64,000 bases of DNA from Craterostigma plantagineum (GCA_027422505.1 JAPQWV010000732.1:62001-126000); one strand, 5' to 3'. Shown: positions 23,456-36,172, numbered from the stretch's first letter. The notes: generated from the letters alone by a model not told the origin. Made by a program: numbers and translations.

Positions 23456-24283
23456 GCTTCCACTAGGGTTCTGTTTTTCCTTTCAACGACCCCATTTTGT
23501 TGAGGTGTTTTTGTGGCTGAGAATTGTTGACTAATTCCAAGTTTCTGATAAAATGCACTGAGATATTTATTCTTGAACTCAGTGCCACTGTCTGTTCGAA
23601 TAACTTGAATAGTCTGTTGCAGCAGATTCTGAGTAGTGTTCAAAAAGTTGATAATCAAGTCTCTTGTCTCATCTTTGGTTCGGAGGAACTTTGTCCAAGT
23701 ATAGCGAGAGAAGTCATCGACGATAACTAGCACGCTCGCTTCATTTTTCCTAATTGACATGCCGAACATTGATGCTCCTTTTGTAGTAGTATAGTTAGAA
23801 GACCGTGAACCAACTTTTTCGTGGAAATGCGTTGGAGAGATTTCATATTCAGATGAGACATTCGTTGATGCCATAAGCTATTCCTCTGTACGATAGTCTG
23901 AGAAACACAGCTGTCGAGGACCGCACGGACGTTAGGTTGATCGTGTAAAGATTAGATTTCCGAAGTCCGTAGAGGAGTTCCATGTCTGACTATCCAAAGT
24001 TCTGCACCGATCAGCATGAAAGACCACTTGAAATCCTTTATCACAGAACTGGCCTATGCTGAACAAGTTATTGCGGAGGACTTCGACATAAAGACATCTT
24101 TTATCGTCAGATTTTCCAAAATAATATCCCCGCATCCAAGAATGGGAGCTGAATCATTGTTTCCGAATCTGACTTTGCCGTTTGGTCGGTCTTTATAGTT
24201 GCTCAGCAGCTCTTGACTTCCAGTCATGTGTGTGGAGGAACTTGAGTCGAGGTACCACACATGATGGATCTGCAAAAACACGT
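23456..24283 (-). pseudogene. SIRE copia PR-INT fragment, copy 2
   Basis: Equivalent of 12862-13690, with the same DSS protease site and integrase breaks. One base is missing near 23985 relative to copy 1, which changes the frame around the pre-integrase region. Non-functional. Confidence 0.85.
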
Positions 24284-25460
24284 TAGAGAGCTTCAGGTAC
24301 CCACTTAATCATGGGTCCTCTCAGATTAGCAGATATAGTTTTAGGTTCAGTTATGATTAGCAGATATAGTTTTCGGAGAAGTGGTTTTGGGTTTTGCCTC
24401 TTTAGGTGACTTGGCCTTTTCGGCTTTTGTCGTCCTAGGCGGAGATTTAGGAACCCATTTGGGTTGAACCTTGCAGGGAAGGTTCATTTCAGCACGTACA
24501 AATGCTTTGGTAGGCTTGACCGAGGAAAAGATCTTTCTTTTTATAATCTCCTAAGGTGCTTTGGGGACTCAATCTTTACGGGATACCTTAGGTGAGAACA
24601 GGCATGTATAGCGCCATAAGCTTTCTTTATGGCTGGATCTTGTTTCCTACGGGTCTTCCTTGTGGCATTTGTTTCAGAATGATTATGTTTAGCTTTAGAT
24701 GTAGAGCCAATTTCGAAATTAATACTTCTAAGAATGGTAGGCTGCAGAGTAAATGTAGAAGCAGTTATTTGAAACAAGGAAATGGCTATTTTATTTTTAC
24801 GAGTGTCATTTATTTGTACAGAAGGAGTAACATTATTAGGCATACTCAAATCTACTAGCTCCTTCTTAAGACTAGACACTCTCGCCTTCGACTCTAGTGC
24901 TTGCCCTAAGCTCCATGTAGACGTGGGTAAAATAGATTTAGGCTCAGCACTTTTAACAGAATTATTAATGCACTTTTGATTTTTGGAAGGTGATTTTTCG
25001 ATTTTCACGCTTTCCATAATAGCGTGAGAGGTAGTTTGGGAGGATGAGGAAGCCTTGAGATTTTCCATCTCTTTTAAGAACTTTTTCTTTTCAGCTTTGA
25101 AATTCTCTCTTTCTTTATCTAGTTTTGCTTGGAATTCCTCTGTTTGTTTTATTATAGTAGGTTTGTAGAGAGAATTTTATAATGAACATCTTTGGTTTCC
25201 TCGTGGACTGTTTGAGGGTCAGGAAGTTGAATTAAGTCAGAGACAGGTGATAATGATGGTTTCATATTCTGTCTCTTTCACTTAGTGCTGTGTAGTCAAG
25301 GGGAATTTCAGGCTTTTCTCATGGATGAATCGAAAGTATTTTGGTACGTCGATTCAGTAAAATCTCTAAGAGAGGTTACTCCTAAACCCATGTGCTTAAT
25401 GTCATATATTTCTTTCTTCTGTAGAACACGTGGGTTAGTGAAACCTAAGCCTTCTTTTGG
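24284..25460 (-). pseudogene. SIRE gag-PR linker fragment, copy 2
   Basis: Equivalent of 13691-14867, including the 175-codon minus-strand frame 25068-24541. It ends at the gypsy LTR fragment starting at 25461. Confidence 0.75.
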
Positions 25461-26138
25461 TGTAATACTCGAGTCCCGTGAGTAAGCCGGCCAATAAATA
25501 TGCATGCATTTTATATGCCTTATGTGATTGCATGTGTGTGTTTATGTGATTTCATGCTAACCGTGATATGATATATGTTATGTGTAACCAAGACAATGGA
25601 CTGGATAAGAAATTAAGTCGGGACTTAGGACTAATTGCACATAAGTATATAATTTCGGTAGAAGAAATCAGGAAACTTGAACCATCTAATTTTAATAAGT
25701 TCAATTTGGGCTTCACCAAGTACTAACCCATACCAATATCGAAATAGGCCCAATTATTAAAGATAAATATGGATTGTTTAGACTTTAACTTAGGCCAAAT
25801 CTAAAGCCCAAAATCATAGAAAAATACTTATTATGTGATAAGATTAAGGATTGCTTAAACTAAAGCAAAAAGGACGTCACCTAATAAGTGTCAAATCATT
25901 CGTTAAACTCAAGACATTCATGTATATCTTATAAGATAAATATTAAGAAAGGCACACTTCAATCAACGAAAGAAACTCAACAGCAAAAGAGTCTTCAAGC
26001 AACAATAAGGAATTAAGTGGCATAGGAATTCAATCAAATCAAACCTCTGATTTTTGACTAAGAAAGGTAAAACCTTATTACTAATACATATGCTTCTCTT
26101 ATCCTTAAACGTATATTCGATATCTCAGTTTTTGTATT
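25461..26138 (+). repeat. Truncated gypsy LTR fragment, copy 2
   Basis: Same TGTAATACTCGAG start and AAGCCGGCC word as 14868. Its left edge abuts SIRE gag sequence and its right edge merges into the SIRE LTR; the right limit is approximate. Confidence 0.6.
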
Positions 26139-26512
26139 ACTAAAGTATGCTAACTAGGGTTTGTAGAGTGTATAGTTTAACTGTGGTTGATTTATTAGTT
26201 GTCTTTGTAATTAGGGGCATTTTGTATAGTAGTCCTTGGATTAGGACTAGTTTGATATTTATACCAAGTTTGTTTGGTATAAATACATGTAAACAAATTG
26301 TGCTGAATAGAGAAAGTTCTGAAAATTGATCCGAAAGGCTTGCAATTCAAATTCTAGAGAGAAGAAACAATAGTAACTTTCTCACTCTACTCGAATTCTC
26401 TCTCTTGTTCTTCATTTGAGTCTTTCGATCGAAATTCAACGTCGATCATTATCATCGAATTGCTTACAATTTATGCCTAGGATCGTAGAGTTGTTAATCG
26501 TAGGACCTAACG
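26139..26512 (+). repeat. SIRE 5' LTR (partial) of the plus element
   Basis: Promoter-bearing LTR part with TATAAATA at 26278-26285, ending just before the primer site. The 3' end reads CCTAACG where CA would be expected, probably a substitution. The left end is truncated. Confidence 0.6.
26278..26285 (+). promoter_or_regulatory. TATA box of the SIRE plus element
   Basis: TATAAATA in GGTATAAATACATG context, inside the partial LTR. Confidence 0.65.
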
Positions 26513-26514
26513 AT

Positions 26515-26526
26515 TGGTATCAGAGC
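26515..26526 (+). promoter_or_regulatory. SIRE primer binding site
   Basis: TGGTATCAGAGC, complement of initiator tRNA-Met. Confidence 0.92.
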
Positions 26527-27588
26527 AGATTCGTTCTGTTTTGAATTGAAAATTGTTAAAATTGGATTGAAAATCATTTTATGATTATTGTTCATCGAAG
26601 AACAGATTGGCGCGAAAATTATTTTTGTTCCAGTAGCTTAATTTGTGCTTAATTGACTTAAATTTGATGTTTCTGTGGTCGTTTAAGTGCTAAATGTTGA
26701 TTGCGATCAGATTTGTAGCTGTTTGAACTTTGATTTAAGAATTAAATTGATTCTGTGATTTACTGTTTGCGAAGAACATGAAGAACATGTTCTGATTTTG
26801 ATCAATTTCGACATATTTTGCTTCATAACGTGTTTAATTGCTTGTTCGTGCGTAGTTAGTAAATGAATGCGAGCAATTACCTAAAATTTCACTGTCTAAT
26901 TAGTTGTTTTTGCTTGAATTTGTGTTAATCGTATTCTGTGATTTTCCTCGATCGTTCTAATTTTTCTCGCTAGGTTTACGATCGGATTAATATCTCGATC
27001 GAAAAACTTGGCGCGAGAATTTTTCTCGGTCAGAATACGAAGTCAGCGCTAGAATCATCAACACTAGAAACGATTTTAGTTAGAAATATTTCTCGAGCAT
27101 TATTCAGCGAAATCTTTTTTGAGAGAGACCAATTTTGACTTTGCATGCGTAAAACTTTCTCTCGAAAAACGTTTTCTGTCAGACCTTTAACGTTTGACCA
27201 GGCGAAAATCATTTACACGCGAGAAACTTTTCCAGTCAACAGATTTATTTTGACTTGTCGAGAAACTTACTAACGTACTGTTTCTTTACGATCGAAATAA
27301 ATTCACGATCAGGAAATTTTTCTCGACCGAACGATTTTGAGCAATTTACTTCGCTCGAAAAATATTTCGCTGACAGACTTTCTCGCACGAGACCAGTACA
27401 CATTATATTCTATTTCGACGAAATTATTTTCGATCAAACTTTAAAGATTAAATCGAAAATAATCCTCGAACTATTTTTCGAATCAAACGCTACTAACGAA
27501 CTTTGTCACTTGTGAAGCACATTACATCATTTTCAAATGTTCAAAACATTTAACGAAGCTCCTTCAACAACTCAACTACTACACAAAA
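26527..27588 (+). other. SIRE 5' leader (untranslated)
   Basis: About 1.06 kb without a real gene between primer site and gag ATG. The second half is dense in TCTCGATCG / CTCGAAAA words, a composition that recurs ahead of the accessory ORF (35640-36500) and in the minus-strand SIRE leader (54000-54560). The leader probably carries packaging and translation signals; no specific one can be assigned. Confidence 0.75.
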
Positions 27589-30530
27589 TGGATGCTTATT
27601 CTCTCGGAAATGACAAACGTCCGCCGATTTGCAACGAGGCGAATATACCGTTTGGAGAAGCCGCTTCCTCAATTTCATCGCTTTAAAAGATCAAGCTGAA
27701 AACCTACTGTAGTCTCTTGAAGAGGGACCGGCACAATTCCGGGTCCATGTACCCGACGATGAAACAGCTACTCCTCCAATTTCACCTTCTAGGCGACTAA
27801 AGGAGCCTAGGGAATACTCTATAGAGGAAAGGGCTCGAGCTAAGGGTGATCAAGTAGCCATGAATACCCCTCATGCAGGGCATCCCCAACGACATATATA
27901 GACAGATTGATAGCCTTTCATCGGCTAAAGGAATGTGGGGATGAACTGCATTGGATGATGCAGAGGACAGAAGTTGGCATAGATGCCAAAAAGGCGAACA
28001 TTCTCGCTGCTACGAGTCCTTCAAAGCAAAGCCGGAGGAGAGTCTATATGAGATCTACCAAAGATACCTCACTCTTCTCAACGAGATGAGGAAGATAGAA
28101 ATCACGAAGACCAATATGGAGACAAACATCAGATTTCAGTCATCTCTGCCCGAGGAATGGAAGAAAATATCCACTCAAATTCGACAGAATAAAGATCTAG
28201 AGGAGTTGGATATCCATGCCGTATTTGACAATTTCGCACAACATGAGGATGATATAAGCGAGATTCACAAGGAGCAGAAGGGCAAACAGATCGATGACAC
28301 TGTTGCCGTAGTCTCGCAGAAGAGGATCTCAAAATCAGGAAAAGAAAAGATCATTAGGACTCCTTCTCCTTCAAAGTCAGAAGAAGAGTCGGACTACGAC
28401 ATTGAGCCAAACATGAAAGCTCTAGGAAAGCAGTTAGCTCTAATCGGAAAAATGATGAGTAAGAAGTACTTCAACCTCAGCCAAGAGACTTCGGACTACA
28501 AGCTCTAAAAACCAAGAACGTGCACCAGAGAGCTCCGAAGTCAAGAACCCAAAAGAGGCTAACAAATGCTTCAACTGTGGCAGGCCTGGTCACTTTGCCG
28601 GAGAGTGCACTCTTCCAAAGAAGAGAGATGCCAACTACTACTCCAGGAAGCTCCAATTGACTAAGCAGAAGGAAGCCGGAGTAGCTCTCATGGCCAAACA
28701 AGACCAATGGCTCGAGGACACGTCGAGTTCTGAAGAAGAGAATTTAGCCCTCATGGCCCATCTCGACAATGAATCGGACGCCGAAACATCCAACCAGACG
28801 GACGAAGACAACGCATCCACCTCATCAAAAGAGGTAGTCTCTTCTTCCACATTATTGACCATGTTAGAATCGTATAAAATAGAATACGCTAACTTCAAAC
28901 ATGAGCAAAAATGTATAAATGAAGTAGAAGACAAATTGTCTAGGTCTAAAGAGAAGATCACTAGTCTCGAATCCGAACTTAGAAGTTCCCAGACGAAGAT
29001 AGAGGGACTCATTAAGAGCTTACATTCTAGGGAGACTAGTTCATCTAAGACAGAGTAGTATAGTGTGAAGATTAAGGAATTGGAGGATAAGCTAGCAAAT
29101 AACTACAATAGTTTGGTTAGGAATCTCAACGAGAAAGCGACCCTCAATTGTAGGATAACCGAAGCTACCACTACGATTACTAACTTGGAAGCCCAATTAG
29201 AAGAAATGCAAAAGTTAGTAAACTTGGTGTAGAATTAGATGCCTGTCAAGTCTCCAAAATTACAATAGAAAATAACTATGCTCTTTTAGGGGAAGAACGA
29301 AACAAGTTATACTAAGGTTAAAAAGTTAGAAGATCTTCTTGTTAGAAGGGTACAGACTGAACAGACAATATTTTTAAATCAACCCAGGGACTTAGAATTT
29401 TATGATTATAAATTTGGCTTATGCTTTGAGAACCCACGGTGTTTGTCAAATGTTGACTGTAAGCAACTTTACGACATTCAATACATGGGTTTAGGATTAA
29501 CAGATCTTATGGTTTTTACTAATGCTAAAGAAATAGATGCTTTAGAAGAAACCAAAAGAAAAGCCAACTGGGGTTGAAATTCCCTTCTCCTATACCGAAT
29601 TGAATCAAAGCTACAACATTAGGGAACTTCCCAAAGGTTGGAGTCTTGAGTCAATTAAACTACCCGAAGATCTTTCTATTAAAGAAGAATCACAAAATCA
29701 TCATTCTAAAAATTCTCTCTATATACCACCTATTGTTAGGAAAATTGAGGAGTTAAGAGGCTCATTAAAAATTGAACAAGAGAATTCTGAAGCTGAAAAG
29801 AAAAAGTTCCTAGAAGAGATTGAGAATCTCAAAGCTTCTTCAACATCCCAAGTTATTTCCCACGCTATTCCAAAAAGCGCGAAAATTGAAAATGCGCCTT
29901 CAGTAGATCATAAACGTATTAGTGGAAGTGCTAAGCCTAACATTATTTCACCTACGTCTACAGGGAGCGTAGGGCCAGCACTAGATACGAACGTGGGTGT
30001 CTAGAATAAAAGTAGAGAATGAGTCAATGGATTTGAATGTTTCCAATATTGGTTCTCCTTCTGCAAAAATAAGACACTCGGAAAAATAAAAAATAATTGC
30101 TTCTACACACTCCCTCAAACCAATCACATTTAGAAGCACTAATTTCGAAATAGGCTCCACATCGAAAACAAAAATTCATAATTCTAAGACAAATGCATCC
30201 GCTATACATGCTTGTTCTCACCTAAGGTATCCCGTTAAGATTGAATCCCCCAAGCACCTTAGGAGACTATCCAATGAAAAGATCTTTTCCTCACTCAAGC
30301 CTACTCGTGCATTTGCTCGTGCTGAAATTCAACTTCCCTACCTGGTTCAACCCACTTGGGTTCCTAAAACAACTCCTAAGAAGACAAAAGCCATAAAGGC
30401 TAAGTCTCCTAAAGCAAAACCCAAAGTTACCTCCTCAAAGGCAACTTGGGTCGCTAAAGCTCCTATCGATAATAACTTAGGAACCATATCTGAACCAAAA
30501 TCTAAATCTGCTAATCTGAGATGACCCATT
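27589..30530 (+). pseudogene. SIRE gag and gag-PR linker, broken
   Basis: The ATG (context AAAATGG) gives MDAYSLGND, as in the minus-strand copy. The UBN2-type gag core (EIYQRYLTLLNEMRKIEI, LPEEWKKISTQIRQNKDLEEL) lies at 27951-28508. A CCHC knuckle CFNCGRPGHFAGECT is at 28567-28608. Then come an acidic Ser/Glu stretch, a coiled coil (28657-29058), and a Lys/Ser-rich linker to the protease (29600-30004 and on). Breaks: a missing base near 27630, a stop near 27708, a ~46-base insertion at 27845-27890, a TAG at 27899, and later frameshifts. Gag would form particles and bind RNA; this copy cannot. Confidence 0.85.
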
Positions 30531-30559
30531 TTTAAATGTGTACCTAAAGCTCTCTAAAT

Positions 30560-32550
30560 TGTTTCTGCAGATCCATCATGTGTGGTACCTTGACTCTGGT
30601 TGCTCCACACACATGACGGGAAATCAAGAGCTGCTGAGCAGCTACCAAGACCGACTGAATGGAAAAGTCAGGTTTGGAAACAACGATTCAGCCCCAATTC
30701 TAGGACTTGGGGATATCATTCTTGAGAATCTGACTATAAAAGATGTCTCCTACGTCGAAGGCCGCCGCCATAACTTGTTCAGTATAGGCCTGTTCTGTGA
30801 CAAAGGGTTCCAGGTGGTCTTTCATGCTGACCGATGCAGAATTTTGGGTAGTCAGGACACAGAACTCCCTCAAGGACTTCGGAAATCAAATCTATACACG
30901 ATAAACCTGACATCCGTGCGGCCCTCGACAGCTGTTTGCCTCATTTCTCAGACTGTAATTCAGAGGAACAACTTATGGCATCAACGCATGTCTCATCTCA
31001 ACATCAAAGTTCTTCAACATCTTTCAACGAAAAAGTTGGTTCACCGTCTTCCAACTATAATTTTACAAAAAGAGCATCAATGTTCGGCGTGTCAATTTGG
31101 AAAAATAAAGCGACCGTCTCAACATGTCAAACAAATTGCATCTACTTCTCGCCCATTGGAACTAATCCACATGGACCTATGTCGGCCAAAGCAGACACAG
31201 AGTATCAATGGATGCAAGTATGTGCTGGTTATCGTCGATGACTACTCTTGCTACACTTGGACAAAGTTCCTCCGAATCAAAGATGAGACCGGTGACTTGA
31301 TTATCAACTTTGTGAACACTACTCAAAATCTGCTGCAACAGACTATTCAAGTTATTCGAACAGACAGTGGCACTGAGTTCAAGAATAAATATCTCAGTGC
31401 ATTTTATCAGAAACTTGGAATTAGTCAACAATTCTCAGCCACAAAAACACCTCAACAAAATGGGGTCGTTCAAGAACAATCACCTCAGTGAGTTTTATCG
31501 AAAACTTGGAATAAGTGAACAATTTTCAGCCGCCAAGACTCCTCAACAGAATGGGGTAGTCGAACGAAAGAATAGAACTCTGGTGGAAGCCGCGCGTACG
31601 ATGCTCCTCCACTCTGGACTTCCACATTTTCTATGGGCTGAAGCAGTAAAACCGCCTGTTTCACTCAAAACATGACGATTGTTCACAAGCACTTCGACAA
31701 GACTCCGTACGAAATTATCAACAAACGAGTACCCAACATATCTTTCTTCAAAGTCTTCGGGTGCAAGTGCTTTATGGTGAACGACAGAGAGCACCGTGCT
31801 AAGTTCGACCCTAAAGCACTCGAAGCAACCTTCGTCGGGTATTCTTCAACATCCAAAGCGTACCGAGTATACATCAAGTCCAACCGCACAATTAAGGAAA
31901 GATATAACGTCACTTTTCACGAAGTGAACGAGATGGCTTCTGGTCACTTCAGTCCAGGATCCGTGCTCCACCCGATGGCGCCTGCACACCTCAGTTCACG
32001 ACCCGTACCTAACCAGATAGCTTCTAAATATAACAGTTCAGAACCTGATTTCACTGGTGTGTTGGCACAAAACCAACAGAAGATGGCAACAACTCCGAAT
32101 TCAACGTCAGAAGAAGCATCGAGACTTGCATTAGACGATTTGGATTCTCTCTTCGATCCAGTATATCGGTCACACACTGCTACACCTACAGTGGATTTTC
32201 CACCCAACGAGACCGACGTACCAAGTTCTTCTCACGTCCTCACCTCACCCGATTCAGAATTGCCACAAAATAACGAAGAACCTACAGTGGTTATTGAGGA
32301 AGAATCATCAGAGACAATCGATCCAAGTGCAAAATTGGAACTTCCTCAAACAATTGATCAATCGGAGACTATAGGAAATCTAGACCCCCAGATGACTGAT
32401 GCATCAACTTCAGCCTTGCCTCATGAGCGCAAGTGGACTAGAGGTCACCCGGTTGATCAGATAATTGGCGATCCTTCGGATGGAGTGAGGACACGTCGTC
32501 AACACAGTCTCTTCACCTGCTTCTTAAGTAAAAATGAGCCTACAAGGTAG
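30560..32550 (+). pseudogene. SIRE protease-integrase, broken
   Basis: The aspartic protease (YLDSGCSTHMTG near 30585-30620) keeps its catalytic Asp. The pre-integrase/zinc region follows (LWHQRMSHLN...CSACQFGK, HHCC), then the integrase core: first Asp in LIHMDLCRP, second in IRTDSGTEF. At 31469 a 91-base out-of-frame repeat of the TEFKN...NGVV segment begins, so the first pass ends NGVVQ in place of the catalytic Glu and a stop follows at 31489. The second pass restores NGVVERKN in another frame. From 31672 the C-terminal part (KTPYEIINKRVPNI, FVGYSSTSKAYRV) stays open to 32550. Confidence 0.87.
31378..31559 (+). repeat. 91-base diverged direct repeat in integrase
   Basis: 31378-31468 and 31469-31559 both start TTCAAGAA and encode the segment from second catalytic Asp to catalytic Glu. 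They differ at roughly a fifth of positions, so this is a join of two different SIRE variants rather than a fresh duplication. Confidence 0.8.
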
Positions 32551-32554
32551 CAGA

Positions 32555-34038
32555 CGCACTACGAGACCCGGATTGGATAATTGCGATGCAATAGGAGATC
32601 AACTAATTCGAACGTCTTCAAGTGTGGACCCTAGTACCCCGTCCGCATAGGAAAACAATTGTCACAACTAAATGAAGAATGAAGATGGTGAAGTGATCCG
32701 GAACAAAGCAAGGCTAGTTGCGAAGGGATACAATCAACAGGACGGCATCGACTACGACGAGACATATGCTCCTGTTGCCCGAATCGAAGCTATCCGCCTT
32801 CTTTTAGCTTATGCGGCTCACAAAGACTTCAAAGTCTATCAAATGGATGTTAAGACCGCCTTTCTCAACGGTGTTTTAAAAGAAGTAGTCTGTCTCTCAG
32901 CCGAAAGGTTTTGTCGATCAAGAACATCCCGATCACGTCTATCGTTTGGACAAAGCTCTCTACGGACTAAAACAAGCCCCTCGTGCTTGGTACGATGTCC
33001 TGAGTGAATTCCTCGTGAAGTCTGGATTCATACGGGGAACGATAGATATAACCCTCTTCATCAAATGGCAAGACAAAGATCTCATGGTCGTCCAACTATA
33101 CGTCGACGACATTATCTTCGGATCAACTAATCCACGTTGCACGAAGTTTGGAGATCTAATGACAAGCAAGTTTGAGATGCTTCACATGGGAGAGATGCAG
33201 TTGTTCTTAGGACTACAAGTCAGGCAACTCGAAGATGGGATTTTCATCAGTCAGACAAAATACATCAAGGATATTCTGAAGAAATTCCATCACGATCAGA
33301 GCAACCCTCTCAGCACTCCTATGTCACCAAGCTGCAAGTTGGATGCCGATCCCTCTGGAAAATTGGTCGACATCATGCTGTATCGCAGCATCATTGCATC
33401 TCTTCTCTACCTCACCTCAAGCCGGCCGGATATCATGTTTGTCACCTGTTTATGTGCCCGTTTTCAAGCCGATCCCAAAGAATCTCATATGCTAGCGGTT
33501 AAAAGGATTCTACGTTACCTTAAGGGCACTTCTACCCTTGGAGTATGTTAGCCAAAGGGTACAAATTTCAAACTTATCGGCTATACTGACGCTGATTATG
33601 CAGGTTGCCGAATGGACAGGAAAAGCACATCCGGTGGCGCTCAATTTCTAGGCAAAAAGCTGGTCTGCTGGTCATCCAAAAAGCAGAACTGTGTGTCAAC
33701 TTCAACGGTCGAAACGGAATACGTTGCTGCTGCTAGTTGTTGCTCCCAGATGCTGTGGATGCGGACTCAGCTTCGCGACTATGGGTACATTTTAAATAAT
33801 ATACCCATAGTGATAGTCAAAGTGCCATCGCTATGACTTGCAATCCTGTTCATCACTCACACACAAAACACATAGACATTAGATATCACTTGATCAAAGA
33901 TCATGTAGAAAAAGGCACCATAGATATGTATTTCGTGAACACGGAGTACCAACTAGTTGACATTTTCACCAAGGCATTGGATTGAAAACTATTTCAATTC
34001 CTTGTCGGAAAATTAGGCATGTTGAATCTTTCGTAATA
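32555..34038 (+). pseudogene. SIRE reverse transcriptase-RNase H, broken
   Basis: RT copies element RNA to cDNA. Seen in order: start of RT (VADALRDPDWI-like, with stops), [26 protein letters not shown] region (32690 on), [12 protein letters not shown], a frameshift near 32900-32950, then [12 protein letters not shown], the YVDD active site (near 33103), and SRPDIMFV. A stop at 33549 falls before RNase H (GYTDADYAGC, STVETEYVAAASC). A further frame break near 33810 precedes the conserved tail ([20 protein letters not shown]). The catalytic YVDD is intact, but at least four lesions make the gene dead. Confidence 0.88.
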
Positions 34039-34762
34039 TGTGCTTTACCTGATCTTCAGTGCTACTAAATGTTATATGCTATGTGTTTTCTTTGCTTATT
34101 TGCTTTATCTTGCGTGAAATAGATAAATAATTTTTAAAAATAAAAATAAAATAATTCAAAAACATTATAAATGTATATATATAATTTTGGGGGATGACGA
34201 AATCCTTTAGGATGCCTTGATCTAAAGTCACTTAGAATTTTACCCGGACATGCGATCGATTTAATTGCTTAATTTTGTCAGTCTAAGTCGCATTCTTGTG
34301 TCTAAAGGTCATTAGATTGCTCCATTAGACACAAAGCCACTATACATATGTGAGGATTCTAGCCTTGTTATTTTCCTTTCTTTGGATCTATTTCTCGAAT
34401 GAGTCACACATCGATTACTTGTCTTAACTAGTGATGGCTTCATACTCACCTTGCCCTTAGATCGTTAGGAAAATGATAAGGGCGCTTAGGTTATTCCTCA
34501 CTCGGCCTTATAAAATTTTTCCCACATTAGCCCTTAGTCATCCACTTTGAGCCATCTCCGATGTCCTTTTCTTCCTTTGAATCCCATTCCTAGCCTTCAA
34601 CCATATTCTATACTCTTCGGATGGTTGTTCAAACGAGAAAAGGAGGGGGAGAAAACAAAAGAAAAAGGGGATGATGACAAAAAGAAGGCATTGCTCAACG
34701 CGCAAAAATCAGACCAAAGGAACCTGCCTTCCGACTATCTCTTAGAAGGTGGCATGGATCCT

Positions 34763-35045
34763 GCTGTGAACTTCTCCAACGATAATCTCGTACGGTCGTC
34801 AGAACGGCTGGAAAGAGGAGCACCACGAAGTGAACTTCTCCAACGATAATCCGGTACGATAATCGGGAAACGAGAAGAGGAGCACAGCCTTGGGTACGAG
34901 TTCCATTACCGTGAACTTTTCCAAAAAGATAATCTCTGAAACCTCTCTAGGGATTAAGAGAAGAGGAGCACGGTATCGGCCCGAGAACCAACAAGAAGAA
35001 CTTCGCCTACGATAATCTCCTATAGCCTCGTGGAGAAGCGGAGCT
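34763..35045 (+). repeat. Degenerate purine-rich repeats (about 70-87 bases)
   Basis: Four imperfect units begin GTGAACTTCTCCAACGATAA (34763, 34829, 34911, and a worn one near 34998). Three of them are followed by AAGAGGAGCAC-type words. The minus-strand SIRE keeps the same array at 47030-47310. The purine-rich words resemble plant exonic splicing enhancers; the role is inferred. Confidence 0.65.
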
Positions 35046-36172
35046 TCAGCTTGAGCGTAGCATAAAAGGGACAGTTCTTAAAAGTAGAAGAGGGAGAAAA
35101 GATTAAAAAAAAAGGAAAGACGCCGAAAAAAGGGAGACGGACGTAGAAATGGAAGATGACGAAGAGTTAAGCTCACTTTCCTCTAAATACCTTCCCTTCT
35201 TAGTCCTAGCCAAACTATAACCCCTACAACCCTTTGATTCCAATCGACGGTCTCTCGCTTAGGTGAAATGATTAAAAATGCCTCGATTACAGGTAAATTG
35301 ACTTAAAATTGCTTGTGTTGACTTGAGTGATATAAATATAAAAACCCCAAGTTAGAAATAATTGAGTCCAAGAGCGAACCTAGTAAGAGTTGTCGAAATG
35401 GACCAGTCTATGAACTTAGGACTTTAGTTCGATGACGTGATTTGACGGCATTTTCTTTTTTCAAATATCTCGTAAAATTTTAGGTGCGACGATTGATCAA
35501 AGCAAAATAATCCGACCCCTATATACATAAAACAAAAATAAATAAATTTTTTATATACATATATATATAGAAAATAATATTTTTAATTTCTGAAAAAAAA
35601 TCGTGAAAGGAAAAATTTCGCACATTCTGACATGAAATATCATCTTTCATATGCATTGATTAAGTCACTGTTTGCATCTAAAAGATTTTCGATCGCAAAT
35701 CATTTTGAGTTAGTCACTAATATAAATAACGCAGATCGAAATTTATTTCAAATCGAGAAACTCAATTTGATTTTATGCGAGCGAAATATTACTGAGAGGA
35801 ATAGATAAAATAGATGCAATATCTTTAAAAACTTTCGATTTCAATTTGATTCTCGATCGGTAATTTTAAGCAGCGAAATTTCTTTTGAAAATAAAATTTC
35901 TCGATCGTAAAAACATGCCGTGAAACTTTGATTGACTGAGAATTTTCTCGATGGTTGACTTAGTTTATCGTTGACAATTTTCTCGATCGTAAATTTCACA
36001 GCGAAAATCTTTTAAAAAATCGAAATACTTTCTCGCTCGTTAATTTTCATAGCGAAAAATTTTATTCACGCGCGAAAAATTTTCCAATTGTAAATTTACT
36101 CGGAAATCTAATTTCTCGATCGTAAATTTACACGAAAATTTTTCTCGATCGTAAAATTTCTCGGCTACAGTA

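Larger units (their letters stand above)
16689..27281. repeat. Tandem duplication unit 2 (10.59 kb)
   Basis: Repeats 6096-16688 in the same orientation. The junction (GTAC then TGTTAATTAGG) is the right end of the unit joined to its left end. TGTT is shared by the left (6096-6099) and right (27279-27282) breakpoints, which is 4 bp of microhomology. Coordinates shift by 10590-10599 along the unit through small indels. Confidence 0.95.
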
